From the NCBI RefSeq assembly GCF_020184175.1, contig NC_065531.1:73502604-73566603 (forward strand): a DNA stretch of 64,000 bases, in the 5' to 3' direction. This document shows, in pieces, positions 14,604-27,075 of this stretch. A model generated the notes under the pieces. That model was not told where the DNA came from. It saw only the letters and a program-made list of their open reading frames with translations, and searched no databases. Source of the stretch: Aphis gossypii (Eukaryota > Arthropoda > Insecta > Hemiptera > Aphididae). Position 1 is the first letter of the stretch; every line of letters begins with the position of its first letter. A program made the position numbers and the translations under genes.

Positions 14604-14850
14604 TGTAATGATGTGCGTTTAAGCCATCATATCTTTTAAATGTTAAGTATTTTAGAAAATAATTATAATAATTATTAGCAATTAAGATTAAGCACACACA
14701 CATATACACACACACATTAAGATAGCATATTATAAGAATTCCAGTCTGCCGTTCAGGCGGGCATTCGCGTTATTATTGTCTTCTTGTACAGACGGCCAAA
14801 GGCGAGTTTAAAAGACTACGCAGATCGTCTGGACAGGAAGATATAGTTAA
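14604..14850 (+). mobile_element. Truncated LTR copy (first 247 bases), exact duplicate of 15322-15568
   Basis: Begins TGTAATGATG and, as far as I can read by eye, is identical over its whole 247 bases to the start of the LTR at 15322. It then breaks off into unrelated AT-rich sequence at 14851. The shared start of TG is the normal start of a long terminal repeat. The copy lacks the second half of the LTR and its CA end. Confidence 0.7.
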
Positions 14851-15158
14851 CAAGTTAAAAAGTTTGAAATCCAATTACACAGTCATATGCATAATCCATA
14901 TAAATGCCAAGAAATATAATCAACTCAAGTCTCAACCGAATGAACCTTTTAATAAAAAAAAAAAAAAAAAAAAAATGTAATAAATTTCTAGTAATGTTGC
15001 ATATTCATTATCATTTTGAAAACATATACACATTTGTAATATTATTATACCTTTTTTTTTTTATATTACATATATATAAATATTTAATTATATAACTTTT
15101 ATTGTAATTTTTAGAATTATTTCATTTTAATTTATATATATTTTTTTTCCCCAAATAT

Positions 15159-15162
<4 letters not shown>

Positions 15163-15203
<41 letters not shown>
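15163..15203. repeat. Poly(A) run of about 41 bases
   Basis: Uninterrupted A tract lying between the two identical LTR copies. It is a likely site of assembly or sequencing error in length. Confidence 0.9.
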
Positions 15204-15204
<1 letters not shown>

Positions 15205-15321
15205 ATTATTTATCTAATTCTATACTTTTCATTGTTTAACTTTCATGCTTTTTATGGTTTGGAATTGTATGTTATCCTTAACTTTTGATGCGAGGACGCA
15301 TCACAAAAAGGCTAGGGTGGA

Positions 15322-15852
15322 TGTAATGATGTGCGTTTAAGCCATCATATCTTTTAAATGTTAAGTATTTTAGAAAATAATTATAATAATTATTAGCAAT
15401 TAAGATTAAGCACACACACATATACACACACACATTAAGATAGCATATTATAAGAATTCCAGTCTGCCGTTCAGGCGGGCATTCGCGTTATTATTGTCTT
15501 CTTGTACAGACGGCCAAAGGCGAGTTTAAAAGACTACGCAGATCGTCTGGACAGGAAGATATAGTTAAATAGTTATAAATGTTTGTATAATAATTAAATA
15601 TATATATATTAATGTGTATCAAAAAAATTAATACAATTAACAAGTATAGTGATTCAAAGAAAAAGATTTTTTACTTAAAATATAAATCGGTCACCTAATT
15701 CTATATCTCAGACGAAAGCCACGATTTCAACAAACAAGTCGACACTGGAATCAGAGAGGTAATATAAGTTATGGTTATTTAATAAATAATAAATTTAGAA
15801 ATATACAATCTCCCCCAATTAATTAAGTAAGACTTATTTTCAAATCACTACA
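15322..15852 (+). mobile_element. Solo LTR of a retrovirus-like (LTR) retrotransposon
   Basis: Starts TGTAATGATG and ends ATCACTACA, giving the TG..CA borders of an LTR, about 531 bases. A second full copy of the same LTR lies on the minus strand at 55757-56271, which defines both borders independently. No gag/pol coding sequence follows. The flanks are TGGA on the left and, after two extra bases, TGGA on the right (15855-15858), so a 4-bp target duplication is possible but not clean. The downstream flank reads as a short protein-like frame, so the LTR may have landed in an older coding remnant. Confidence 0.65.
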
Positions 15853-16785
15853 GATGGAATGGACAAACATTTGCCGCAGGAGTCCAAAAGAACCAAACCA
15901 AAAGGAAAATAGCGGAGAGAATGTTGAAGAACTGAACTGTGAAAACATCATTAATCACTATACTTTATGAAGGTTATATTCTTATATTATTTTCAATTTG
16001 TTAATATAATTTCAAGAGGTTGAAGGGTTACTTATTTTTGTGATATCTACAGAAATATTTCTGCACGACGACCTGATCAAACAGAAAGTAAAAAATCCAA
16101 ATCAGACAGATATTATTTATATAAAATATAATTTATTATAATACTTGAGCACGAATTATATGCACGGAAACTCACACTGATATACGGTAAAAAATATATG
16201 GATCTTCTTTGATCACGTTAGATTTTTACATAGTTATTTATTTTCATAAGCTAATAATTATATCCATTGGAAATCTGCACATTCGACCAATCAGTGTCTC
16301 GACATTTGTACATAACCGTAAATACGAATCGTGGGCCTTAACACACAGAAGATTTGCATTTGTTGCGTAAATCCCCTCCTGGGACATATTTTTTATCCAT
16401 TTTTATTGTATTTTTTCTCACACAACTTAAATTGAAGTTGTCTTTACTAACGTCATTCAAATTACTATAGAAAAGCTGGTCTTCAGTTAGCTTGAAATAA
16501 TATTAAATATTATAGGTACCCTTTTTTTTCTTTTTCTTTCTTGCTTACAATTTGTAAACGATATATTTGTAAATATATGAAAGAATAATAATATCAGAGT
16601 TGTAAATTCAAGACGACGAAATGAAAATTATCAATAAAAAAAAAAGTCAAGTCGATACTCAATACATCCAATTCATCATTGATAATTATTGTATATTTTG
16701 TAAAGTGGTGCGTACGTGATGCTTAAATATTGTTATTGAAAAATCATAATTTTATTAACAATAAAAAAAAGCGATCAAATGAGTA
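15853..16785. other. Intergenic DNA with possible short coding remnant at its left
   Basis: The first 115 bases (15853-15968) are less AT-rich and keep a frame open with polar, charged residues. Past that the sequence is AT-rich intergenic DNA with slightly GC-richer pieces near 16040 and 16280-16385. Nothing recognisable. Confidence 0.35.
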
Positions 16786-17447
16786 ACGCTCTGCTGTATA
16801 GTAGGTCATTTTAATGGATGTATTAAATTTGAATCCAATGATAGGTATCGATGTAAACAAAAAACGAAACGAAAACGATTGTCAGCCTAGGATATAATTT
16901 CCAGTGGTTAGTGAAAAAGTTGGTTTATGTTTAAATGTTTTAATGACCTAAATACACTGAAATTCAAGTGCTTTTATAATTATTGTAAGTAAAACTTATA
17001 GAAAATCTTGTATTACATTTTTGACTTTAAACTACTCATGAAAAAATGTTTGTGAATTATACCTAAAAATTTAACTATATATAGATAACACTAGTATAAA
17101 CATTTAGTGAAAATATCAAGTATTTTCAGTGATTCGTTTTTAAATTACAGCCATATAAAAAAATCGATTTAGTCAAAAACTGCTTTTGTGTAAAAAATCC
17201 CGTTTCTCCGTCACCTTTTTTTTTTGTTTTTCTCGATTTTTTTGAAAACTGTAGGAAAATGTTTACTTTTGACCTCTTTAATGAACCAAAGATATTCACT
17301 TTGCTGTCAGAAACCACCCCCAAAGTTTGAAATTTAAGCATTATTTCGACAAGTTATGCTGTACACGGACACAAAAAAAAACAAAAACAGAAAAAAACAC
17401 CCATCTTTGTAAAATCAATACATTCATCAATTCGTTCAGAATCTAAT
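16786..17447 (-). repeat. Unclassified interspersed repeat, copy 1
   Basis: The right end (minus-strand start) carries GATTCTGAACGAA and the left end GCTCTGCTGTATAGTAGG. The interior contains the reverse of a block shared with 57440-57730, including a CCCCCAAAGTTTG motif, a TTTTTCTCGATTTTTTTGAAAA stretch and a downstream AACACTAGTATAAACAT stretch. Matching ends also occur at 51813-52800, 44700-45013 and 30815-31136. It therefore belongs to a dispersed family. No coding capacity or terminal inverted repeats are seen, so its class is unknown. Confidence 0.55.
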
Positions 17448-20400
17448 ATATTAGAACTTTAAAACTAATAAAGTAATGAGAAAGTATGTCATACATCCGC
17501 ATAGACTTATAATACTTGCCGAGAGAACATGTTTTCATTTCAAATTTTGCGTAACAAAGTTTTTTTACTGTAAGGGTCTTCATTTTGTCTTTCTGAGTTA
17601 TTATTATTGTGAAAAATGTGTTTTACAAACACTATATACATGCAAAAACGGCTTTTTATACAATTATTACACATGCACGTGTGTTATTTTAAAGAAAGGT
17701 TTTTTTTATTTAAATATCACACATAAACAGTTTTCCTCGTAAAACCCTTGTATATAGCAAATTTTTCCCTTTGAAAAATAATCTTATTATATACGCATGT
17801 TAATAATTGCCTACGTAAAAAATAAAAATGTGCAAAACTCGACAACCGCTTATTAAAGTTTCGAATGGTTATTTTTATAATTATGTTTTAAGTATATTAT
17901 GGTATAAAATCATTATGTATAAACAAGTTAAAGGTTTAAAAATAAAATTATAACTTATAAGTATTAAAACAGACGTGAACATGAATTTATCTAATACCCA
18001 CGTATAAATTTATTATGTTTATTATTAATTATATAAATATGATGTTTAAAATATATAATAAAATAATCAAAATTATTTTAAATTGTTCATTGTTAAGTAT
18101 TATAGTACTTTGATAAGTAGGTATTATTAATTGCACTATTAATTATTTGTTAATTCAGATATTCAAAATTTGTTTTGATTGGAAGATTTCTTTGTATCGG
18201 GTATACGGCGTTTTTTAAAACATTTGAATTGCAGGATAAATATAAATTGTATCAACTCAAAACTTTTCATTTCCAGAACACTACAAAACTACCTTAAAAA
18301 AATTAGTACTTGCATAAAGTCACATTAAATTATCACTTATCATGAAGTTATTGAAACGCGGAAACATTGCTTTAAATAAATGATATTACGTCTACGTTAT
18401 AAACAAAAAATATACCAACCTATCAAATACAATATAAATTATTTACAACTATAGTCATATATAATAAGTTTGATTTCAACAAGTAATAATATTATGATTA
18501 TAATTACTATCTTAATCATTAAGATAAATAATATTATGCCTTAAAACTTGCAAGAGTTCGTTTCTTTAATTAAAAATAATGATCACTCGCTGGTCCCATA
18601 AAATGCTTTGCAGCCTTAAGTTTGCGAACTATTCGAAGACAATTTCCATGAACATTAGAAACTGAATTTAGTAAATTAAAATACATTAACTACGCCGTGT
18701 CACACGTTGCGCAACAAACTTAGAAAACTGAAATAATTGTCTACGTCGCTTTTCGAAGAAAATATACTTCAAACTTGAACACAAAAGTGATTGTTCTGCC
18801 GCCAAAAGTATCTTTACAATTAAATATATATATAATATAACGTTATAATACATACTATGTAAGCAATAGTTAAAATAATAGTTTGACGCCTACCCTGCGT
18901 ACAATAGTTAAGTTATATTATAATAATATTTAGTTTGCCATTATCGGCTGCAATGTAATATTCTACGCAAATCATTAACATTAATATATCCATTATTTTT
19001 GTGAATATTGTAAGTTTTTGATGCCCCGAAGGTTTGATTATGTTTTGATAGTCCCGTCACAATAAGAATATAATAATAATTTATTTACGAATAAAACTAA
19101 CTCACAACAGCGTTGTACTCAAATTGCCTATTCATAATGCCGTGTGATCGTAATGTATTCATTACCTTTTTTCATAATATCATTGTATTCGTTGATGTAT
19201 TGAATAGTGTCTATTTTAATGCACATACTAAACATTTAATTATGTTATATTTGTATAAAAGTAGTTATAACTTATAATTATTTACTATAACAGATTTAGA
19301 TATCATCACTAATACTAAGTCCACAAACGTATATTCTACGGGTTATATAATTAACTATAGAATATTTGAGGATTCTTTTATCAATAAATGAATAAACACG
19401 CATTATAGTTTTTAAAATAGTTTTTTACATAATTTTAATTATTATTACAAAGAACTAAAAATTATTTTTATATTTGTATTATTTTATTTATTTTTTTTTT
19501 TTTTTAATTTTTTTTTTTTTTAAACATTCTTAATTTTATATTTCTGATAAAAATATATTTTAAAGTTTTTATGAATAAAAATGGAAATTCAGACGAGTAG
19601 TTAATTAGATATAATTATTTAAGTCTATACTTAAATTGAACATAAGAATTCTTACTTGTTACTAATTTGTTACTTGGAATTTACTGCTAACCTGATAGAG
19701 TTGTTTTATATTAATCTGAAACTGTAGAATTCTCTAATACGTCATGTAATAGTGATAGAAGATGGTTCGCATGATACTGAAGTCTTCGCGAGTAATGTAT
19801 GTAATTTTAGCTCTATGTAGCAATCCTCTTATAGTTAAGACTTTATATACATAATAACTATTTTTATAATATAATATATACAATATAATGTAATATGGCA
19901 TATGCTTTTAATATAGTCTTCATTGTTAAATGAATAAAATGTAATGATTCCACATTTTTTCACTCACAAATATATTATATTCGTATTTTGACGAAAATAT
20001 AACAATTCAAAATGCAGTATAGAATTATTTTTAACCAGAAAATAGGATATATAACGAGCTCTGACACAGTGACACACTACGGTAATATAATATGACAAGT
20101 GACAACATTGAAGTGCAGTCTAAAAAAATTGGTTGAAAATTGGAAACCCGTCATTGCGGTTCCCTTCGGGGACTATACCCATTACAGTTTTATTATAACT
20201 CATGCGGAATATATTTTCTATTTTCGTTCAGATTATCGTTGATATTTATCGATCATCGTCGTGTATTTGGTGAAGTACTCATATTATACATAATAAATTG
20301 TCAATTATCGGTTATTTTTTAATTTTTTTATATTTTGATATTATTTTTTGTACCGTAAACGATTTTGGGTTTATGGAGCTTGCCTGTAATGGAAAAAGAC

Positions 20401-20879
20401 GCTCTGAAACTGTTTCAAAACAATGGGATCTTAAATCACGATGTTATGTTGTATCTACTTAAACGAATAAAAATGTAAGTGTAACATTAAAGGTAAAATA
20501 TTGCATAAGTTGTGTAGTATAAAATTGTTTGTAAAAAACATATTATTCTCAAATTCCCAATGGAAGTTGGTATTTGTAAGTACCAGGTAGACGTTCATCA
20601 TATTATCGCATAATACTATAATAGTTTGGTTTACACCAGTTATTTTGTGTTTGAACTGGAGAACTGCAAAATTATATAAAAAAACATAATTGCCTAAAGT
20701 TATATAATTATCTTAACACCTTAAGTTCTAATGAACTTAGGTTAAAATGTGTAACTATTAAAAGCCGTTATGGGTTAATTAACTATCATCAAACTATTAA
20801 ACTATATAGTTATATTTATCACGGTTTTAATCGAGTCGTATAATGCCAATTGGAGATAACAAATAAATTATAAGGTTAT
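17448..20879. other. Gene-poor AT-rich intergenic DNA
   Basis: AT-rich with T-runs at about 19490-19525. The frames at 17476-17742 and 20140-20322 are Phe/Tyr/Cys-rich and show no recognisable domain. Confidence 0.55.
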
Positions 20880-21928
20880 AAATAATCACATGATACTGTA
20901 TAATTGCACATCGCGTGGTTTAAGTTATGATCATAAAAAAAGACGGGTGTGGTATTCAAATTCCTCGGATTATGTATTTCGCGGCAAGCGATGTAAAAGC
21001 AATATTGGAACTATATGGGCACCTGTGAATACATCAAATAACCTAATCATATCTACCTACGTATGTATAGTAATTCCGACTTCGATTTTTCATAAATCGC
21101 CTAACCGTAAACGGAATGTCGGTGTTTTTTTATTATTACTATTATTACTCTTCCGACCAAACGAAACACATAAAAAATCGTTGAGATTCGAGATCCCCGA
21201 CATCACCGCGCACCGCGACTGCAGCAGATAAATGTTATTATGCATAATATAACATTCGCCGTATTATATACGAATATAATATACATATTATACCGCACGG
21301 AGTGGGTGTATGTGTGTGTACACACCTATATAGAGTGTACACACGCGTTGGTGATATTTTAATGGCAGAAGTATAATATAAGTACGAGAAAGACAAAATA
21401 TATATGTGTACAGCCCGCAAAGCTGACGTTGCCGATGCTACTTCTGCAGCATATATATATATGTATTAATACATTATTATTATTGTGAGCAGCGCGTTTG
21501 GAATCCATCACGGACTTCCGGAACAGCCTCCGGTGGTTCTTTGCATCGACGATATTACAATGTGAGCACATATACACATAATGGTAATAATATTATATAG
21601 AACTACGTACAAGACCCGCGAGCAGTCGTCTAGCAGCATATTATGTATATATATATACATAATAACATGGGAGGGAAAAAAACCCTTTTTCTTCTTACAC
21701 GCGCTTATCACCGGGCGAGCTTTCAACGGCCAAGAACATGCACACCGTAACGCCGGAATAATATGCGCTGCTTCTATTCCTCGTCTCTATGTATTATTAC
21801 AGTTTATAACGGCGCCATAGCGTGTGTGATCGTTATAATATGCGTTATATATGCGCATCAGGAAATTAATATTAATTAACCCGGCGGCGGTGTTGGATGA
21901 TATTTACCGAGAGTAGAGTTCATATTAT

Positions 21929-21948
21929 GTGTGTGTGTGTGTGTGTGT
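21929..21948. repeat. GT microsatellite
   Basis: About ten GT units directly visible. Confidence 0.9.
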
Positions 21949-22360
21949 ATAAATATAATAAGGGACGAGGCGAAAACCCAATGCGGTTTTTGTGGTTTAC
22001 GCACACAACAGACTGTGTCGGTAGCAGGCTGCGTATATATTATAATATATATATATATTACACATATTATATATTATAATATATAATATATACGTGTATA
22101 GTGCGGGGTGCGACTCTCTCGGAGAGATAGCTGCGACTAATGAAAAGACAGATTAGAAATTTCCATATAAAAGCCACGACACGCGGGCCCGTCGTGATGA
22201 ACAGTGTATGTGGGTGTGTGGGTTTTTATATACAGCGCGATGCTGGCGGACAAGACGATATCTGGTGCAGTACCGGTACCGGGGTAGTGGTGGCGGTGTG
22301 CAGGAGGCAACTGCGTGTGTGCAGTGTGCGGTCGCAAAGGATATAGGATCATCGGAAACC

Positions 22361-22381
22361 CGGCGGCGGCGGCGGCGGCGG
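22361..22381. repeat. CGG trinucleotide repeat
   Basis: Seven CGG units followed by three GTT units. Confidence 0.85.
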
Positions 22382-23060
22382 TTGTTGTTGGCGCGCGGGG
22401 ACGGGGGGTATCGCATTATGGATACATTAAATCTAAAAAGCCGCGGGGGAGCGATGCGGCTATAGAAAGGAGGAGAAACCTATAGTCGACGGCAGCGGAA
22501 AAGCGTTAGAGGGGTTTACGACGGGCGGCGGGTAGTAAATATACATATTACATATATATATATACGGTAGTGGTGTGCCTCGACAGAGGAAATGGATGAG
22601 TAGCTGATAAGAGGGTTAAAATCATCATTCAACGTCGACCGTCGGTCCTGGTCCGGGCCCGGCGGCGTCTGCCGCTGCGCGAGCGGGGGCGCGGTGCAGG
22701 GTGCAGGAGAGAGCAAAGGATTTTTGGACGTGTGTATATATAGTATATATATATAAGAAAAGGAAACTGGGTATAGGGCTTAGATAAGGGACTTTGGCGT
22801 GTATTCATATATATATATATGTGTGTGAGTGTGTGTATGTGTGTGTGTATAAAGCGCTCCGAGATGTACCCCGTCCCGCCACCCACAACCCCCGACCTGC
22901 GTCTTCCTTGCACGATGGTTTCCATATGAGGTCTTTGCGCGCGAGCGACGTCGTTGGGGGTGGCGGTAATCCCGCAGGACGCGGTCGAGCAAAACTTTAT
23001 CTCTATTCTCCGTCCTCCCGCCGACCCCGCAGGCCGTAGTACTTTCCGTCGGTACCACAA

Positions 23061-25630
23061 CTGCGTAGTACCTATAATATGTATGTGTAAGAACGATATA
23101 TATAATATATTATATAATATATTCGCGCATGCGTGCGTCGATATATATTATATTATATTTCTATGAGTGGTCTATATATTATATATATAGGTTTATGTTA
23201 TATAATATGTTTTGAACAGTAAAAAATACCTATATATATAGACTACTACGATTTACATATAGGTGTTATAATATTATTTTAATTATTTATGTGTGTTTTT
23301 CATTTTATATTGTTCCTACCTAAAAACTGGGGGGAGTAACGCCGAATACCACCGATGTACGATACATATGAGAATATAACTTTATATAATATCATTATTA
23401 CCTATATGTAAAGTGAATTGTATAAAATTATTTTACGGTGAGTTGCGTTAAACGAAATTTGTTCGCATTGTCATTAACGTTATACATCAAAATATATACA
23501 AGTAAAAAGTTAGGCAGTTGCGGGAGCACAGCACGAGAATTCAAAAAAAGTTTACTCGCCAAAATTAACTCCAATAGAAAATCAGGGAGCGCTCTAATAA
23601 ATAAATCGAAATCAAAATTCGTGTTCGAGATGATTTGACAAAGTCGTTATGTTGGAATATATAATTATATAATATTGTATAGTTGTATATTATAAAGCGT
23701 ATTAAATTAAAATTTGCAGGTAATGCTCCAATGTCTTTCAAAACGAAATCAAAACTTTTTGATCGAGAAAGGTTACCCGAATGGTGTTATCGATTGTCGG
23801 GAGTCATTGCAAAAAATCGGTCTTAAAGTAGCCTCTTTTATTTCAAGATTTAACCCACCGTATTTTGCTGTTCCTAGTTTTAAAAGTAATATTACTTTAC
23901 TAACAGTCCGTCGTTCCGCCTACCAACACGTGATGCGTAATTTAACTATTCATGATTTCGAATTTTTTTTTTCGACTCCTATACCGAGTTAAAGAAAAAC
24001 ATAAATCGAATGTTGATGTTTAATTTGATTTAATCGTATTCGATTTTCATCTCAATCGTTAGTTTAGCGATATTTTTAGTTTACACTCACTGCAGTGTAC
24101 TATTACCCTTTGGGGCGTTAAGATATATTTTATTTAAATAAATAAATATTATTATTATTATATTATCGTCGCGCTTCACAGCCTCCCCGCCGTACCCCTG
24201 CAGCCACAATCACGGCCTACGATTGCAGCAGCAGTGTTATAATATTATACACTGCAACATTAAACGCGTGTCTATACAAACATAACAATTTTACGCATTA
24301 TTCTGCAACGTACCGTTTACGCGAACAACGCGACTATACTGCTCTTTTGTACTCGAAAAATTCCCCAGAGGATAAAGAAGCAATAATTTCCGCTCAAGTG
24401 CCGCACACGTTTCCATTAAATCCGGCATTTGCTCCGAGGCCGCAAACTTACAATATATAATATGGCAGAGCATATCGTTATTATCACGTTGTAATTTTAT
24501 AATAAGCGCTCGGCGAGTGTGTGTCGGTCTATGCGTTATATTATTATGTTTATAGATCCGCGCACACGTCATCAGTGGCGATTCTATAGCATAGGGTGGG
24601 CAGCTGCCCATGCCGAAATTATTTCTGGTGCCCCTTATTTTAAAAATGTAATTTTTATACGAAAATATAAGATGTTTTCTCGTTCGAAAAATTACAACGA
24701 AAATTTACATTTATTATATTCTGTACACAGCTCAAAATTTTCCAAACATAAAACAGCAGAAAACGCAATTGAAGGAGACGCGCCAAAATCTCTATCGGTA
24801 CATATCTATTATTAGGTACCTACCTATTATAATATTAATATTGTAAAGATTTTAAGCTACATACCATATAATGTACCTACTGGCTACTGCTAATATTTAA
24901 GGTATTTGTAGAAGCTATATATAAGCATAAATATTTTGTTTAAAAAAAAATCATTAAACATTATATTATTTATGAATTGCACGCGCAGCCGTGAAACATA
25001 TAACAATATTATGTAGTATTACTTGCCAATACTAAATTGATATAATATAGACGTATAGCGTCCCCGCGGGGAACGGTAATAAGCTCCTATGTGTGTTCGC
25101 GGGGAAGGCACTGACCTAAAAACGTGCATTACGTCTGCATAATATTATTTCCTCGCGAGATAACGGGTATAAATAGAGTTATTTGTGAAGATATTTTTAA
25201 ATGAATTATAGACATTTAGTCGAGTCGAACGACAAAAACTATAAAATTGTTGTTAAATATAATCCATTAAATCCATTTTCATTTTTTTTCAGTTTTTTAA
25301 TAAAACGAGAGTCATTTTACCAATTTCGTCACTTACACCACTGTCAGAACCACCACCATCGCCGAGTTTTACGATACAAACGCAGAGCAGAGCGGTCGAT
25401 CAAACGATGGACTGACATCTTTCAATATGCAGTCATTATTGAAAACGGGTGATTTCAATTCCGCCGCGGCCGTATCGGAAATGCGTTTTATACCAAAACG
25501 TAAACTATTTTAATTGAATATTTTAATTTGTGTTAAATAAAAAGATATGATACATAAAATTAAAGTATTTACATTTATTAATATTAAGTTTCACAGTAAA
25601 ATAAATATTTACAAGGCTTTTATACCTATA
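23061..25630. other. Intergenic DNA with small unassigned open frames
   Basis: AT-rich DNA broken by less AT-rich pieces. A frame at 23714-23992 (plus, 92 codons) and one at 23438-23638 (plus, 66 codons) have protein-like composition, and the former is preceded by TTTGCAG at 23713-23719, which could be a splice acceptor. Neither matches a family I recognise, and the minus strand is equally plausible. At 24573 a CAGTGGCGATTC start followed by GGGCAGCTGCCCATGCC resembles one end of a hAT-type element, but I find no matching second end. Confidence 0.3.
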
Positions 25631-26306
25631 CTAGCTGTCCCACCCGGCGTTGCCCGCGCAAAAGTCACCTCAGGTGAAAACCAAGATTTTTTTTATTTTA
25701 TATTAATAATAATAATAGGCGGCCTATTAATAATAGCTGACCCGGCAGACTATTCGTATTGCGTACTTCGTTTTGCACTTCGTTGCCCGTTAAAAATGCC
25801 AATTCTATATGACTCAGACTTTGTTCAATACGGATTTTAATATTCGATGGATGATGTTCTAGATTTATCTTAAGTTTTCTGTTGCCCGGAATAAAAATTC
25901 TGATTCGCAGCAGTATATTATCAGGTAGGCAATCTACCTGCGGTAGATCGCGGACCTAGTGCTGTTTGTACGTAAATGTATGATTTAACTCTAATAAAGT
26001 ATCAAAGTTATACTAAGTTTTACATAATACGGTAGATTAATATAATCAATTAATACATAATCCTAACCTAGGTTTTGATTCTCGAAAATCTTGAATAACC
26101 CGGCTTTGACCGTGTACATTTTTTTGTGTTACCTACTATAACTTTTATTTTATCGGTTTATATTTATTACAGTCTGCTTTTAGATGTTATGTTTATCCTT
26201 GGTTGCCCATGTATTGTAATATTGTAATTTGTTGACAAAAAATTACTTTACATTATGGTGTTATAAAAACCAAAAACAAAAAAATATTTATATTGAAATA
26301 TTTTAT

Positions 26307-26560
26307 TCATCTCAATAACTCTTTATTAACAGTATTTTTGGTACTGCCTTTTAGGGCTAAAATAACCAAACTACTGGCAGAGCTAACTCTAGAACATATG
26401 ATATAGAACTGTCCATGTGAAAAACATTCTTCTCTCAAGTCTATCCTTGTCATGCTCAATGATTGTCCTTGAGACTTATTAATAGTCATAACAAAGCAAA
26501 CTTTGAGTGGGAATTGTATTCTTTTTAATCCCGAGAATAACGTTGATTTCAACTGATTAT
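26307..26560 (-). pseudogene. C-terminal fragment of Helitron (Pif1-like) helicase
   Basis: The minus-strand frame contains MTINKSQGQSL, then DLREECFSHGQFYIICSRVSS and LVILALKGSTKNTVNKELL. The INKSQGQ block, the H-G-Q-x-Y-x-x-x-S-R-V block and the closing hydrophobic strand are the last conserved motifs of Pif1-like helicases in Rep/Helicase proteins of Helitrons. The full protein is normally over a thousand residues; only about 85 remain. The open frame continues upstream to an ATG at 26591, but those first residues (to about 26569) come from an inverted copy of downstream DNA, so they are not native helicase. The Helitron is dead as an autonomous element. Confidence 0.8.
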
Positions 26561-26600
26561 CCCTTTGAATTAAAAAGAATACAATTCCCACTCAAAGTTT
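26498..26600. repeat. Perfect 32-bp inverted repeat inside the Helitron
   Basis: The 32 bases at 26498-26529 recur as their exact reverse complement at 26569-26600, separated by 39 bases. The left arm is part of the helicase coding sequence, so the right arm is a secondary inverted copy that truncates the gene. Confidence 0.9.
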
Positions 26601-27075
26601 AGTAGGGTATTTTACGACTTCATGTTATCATGTTTTTATACATAATAATAATAATTAGCTGTAATAATAAAGTGATAAATGTGTTAACACATAAATCAGG
26701 TTGTTATAGCAACCATTTATAAACAAAAATTATAAACAAAATTTCCATCGTAAATCTCAAAATCCCCGTTTGAGCAACCCTTTAAAATGAGAATTTCGAA
26801 AAATCCTTTCTTAGTGCGCCTATACATAGTAATAAGTACATATCCTGAAAATTTCAAATAAATCCGTACGGTAGTTTTGGCTGTACGTTGATTATTGGTA
26901 AAGTATACTTTCTCTTATATATATAGATAACCAAGACGGTTACAAACAAAGAGATATAAAACGTTTTAAAAGTTTTAAACGATTTTTTTAAACCGGAAAC
27001 AGCAAATTTTTGCTGCAAATTTTTTAATCATTTTATCTTAAATTTTAATAAAACTCTTTATTATTATTATAGCAA

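Larger units (their letters stand above)
20880..23060. promoter_or_regulatory. Large GC-rich, microsatellite-rich island
   Basis: About 2 kb of GC-richer sequence alternating with TA palindromes and simple repeats: GT at 21929-21948, CGG units at about 22361-22381, TA tracts at about 22035-22095, 22810-22822 and 23098-23160. Open frames overlap on both strands throughout (for example 22137-22465 and 22629-23060), but they are Arg/Cys/His-rich translations of repeats without recognisable domains. Such islands in AT-rich insect genomes are commonly promoter or 5'-UTR regions. I cannot tell strand or gene. Confidence 0.3.
25631..26927 (-). mobile_element. Helitron, internally decayed
   Basis: Read on the minus strand the element starts TCTATATATATAAGAG (right end, 26927) and ends GGGCAACGCCGGGTGGGACAGCTAG (left end, about 25631). 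This gives the Helitron hallmarks: 5' TC, a 3' CTRR (CTAG), and a GC-rich hairpin-forming stretch just before it. It sits between A and T, as Helitrons do, without a target duplication. A second Helitron-like 3' terminus lies inside at about 25731-25800, so the left side is a composite or nested copy. The C-terminal piece of the element's helicase is at 26307-26591 on the same strand, which agrees with the orientation deduced from the ends. Most coding sequence is lost. Confidence 0.75.

Noticed and set aside
15322..15852. Intact retrovirus-like element beginning at this LTR
   Set aside because: No gag, protease, reverse transcriptase or integrase sequence follows, and no second LTR in correct spacing exists; the 14604 copy is a truncated duplicate.
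21929..21948. CRISPR-like or phage-like repeats
   Set aside because: All regular repeats seen are microsatellites; spliced genes and eukaryotic transposons rule out a prokaryotic context.
22137..23060. Several overlapping open frames in the GC island
   Set aside because: They shadow one another on both strands and encode Arg/Cys/His runs and translated microsatellites.
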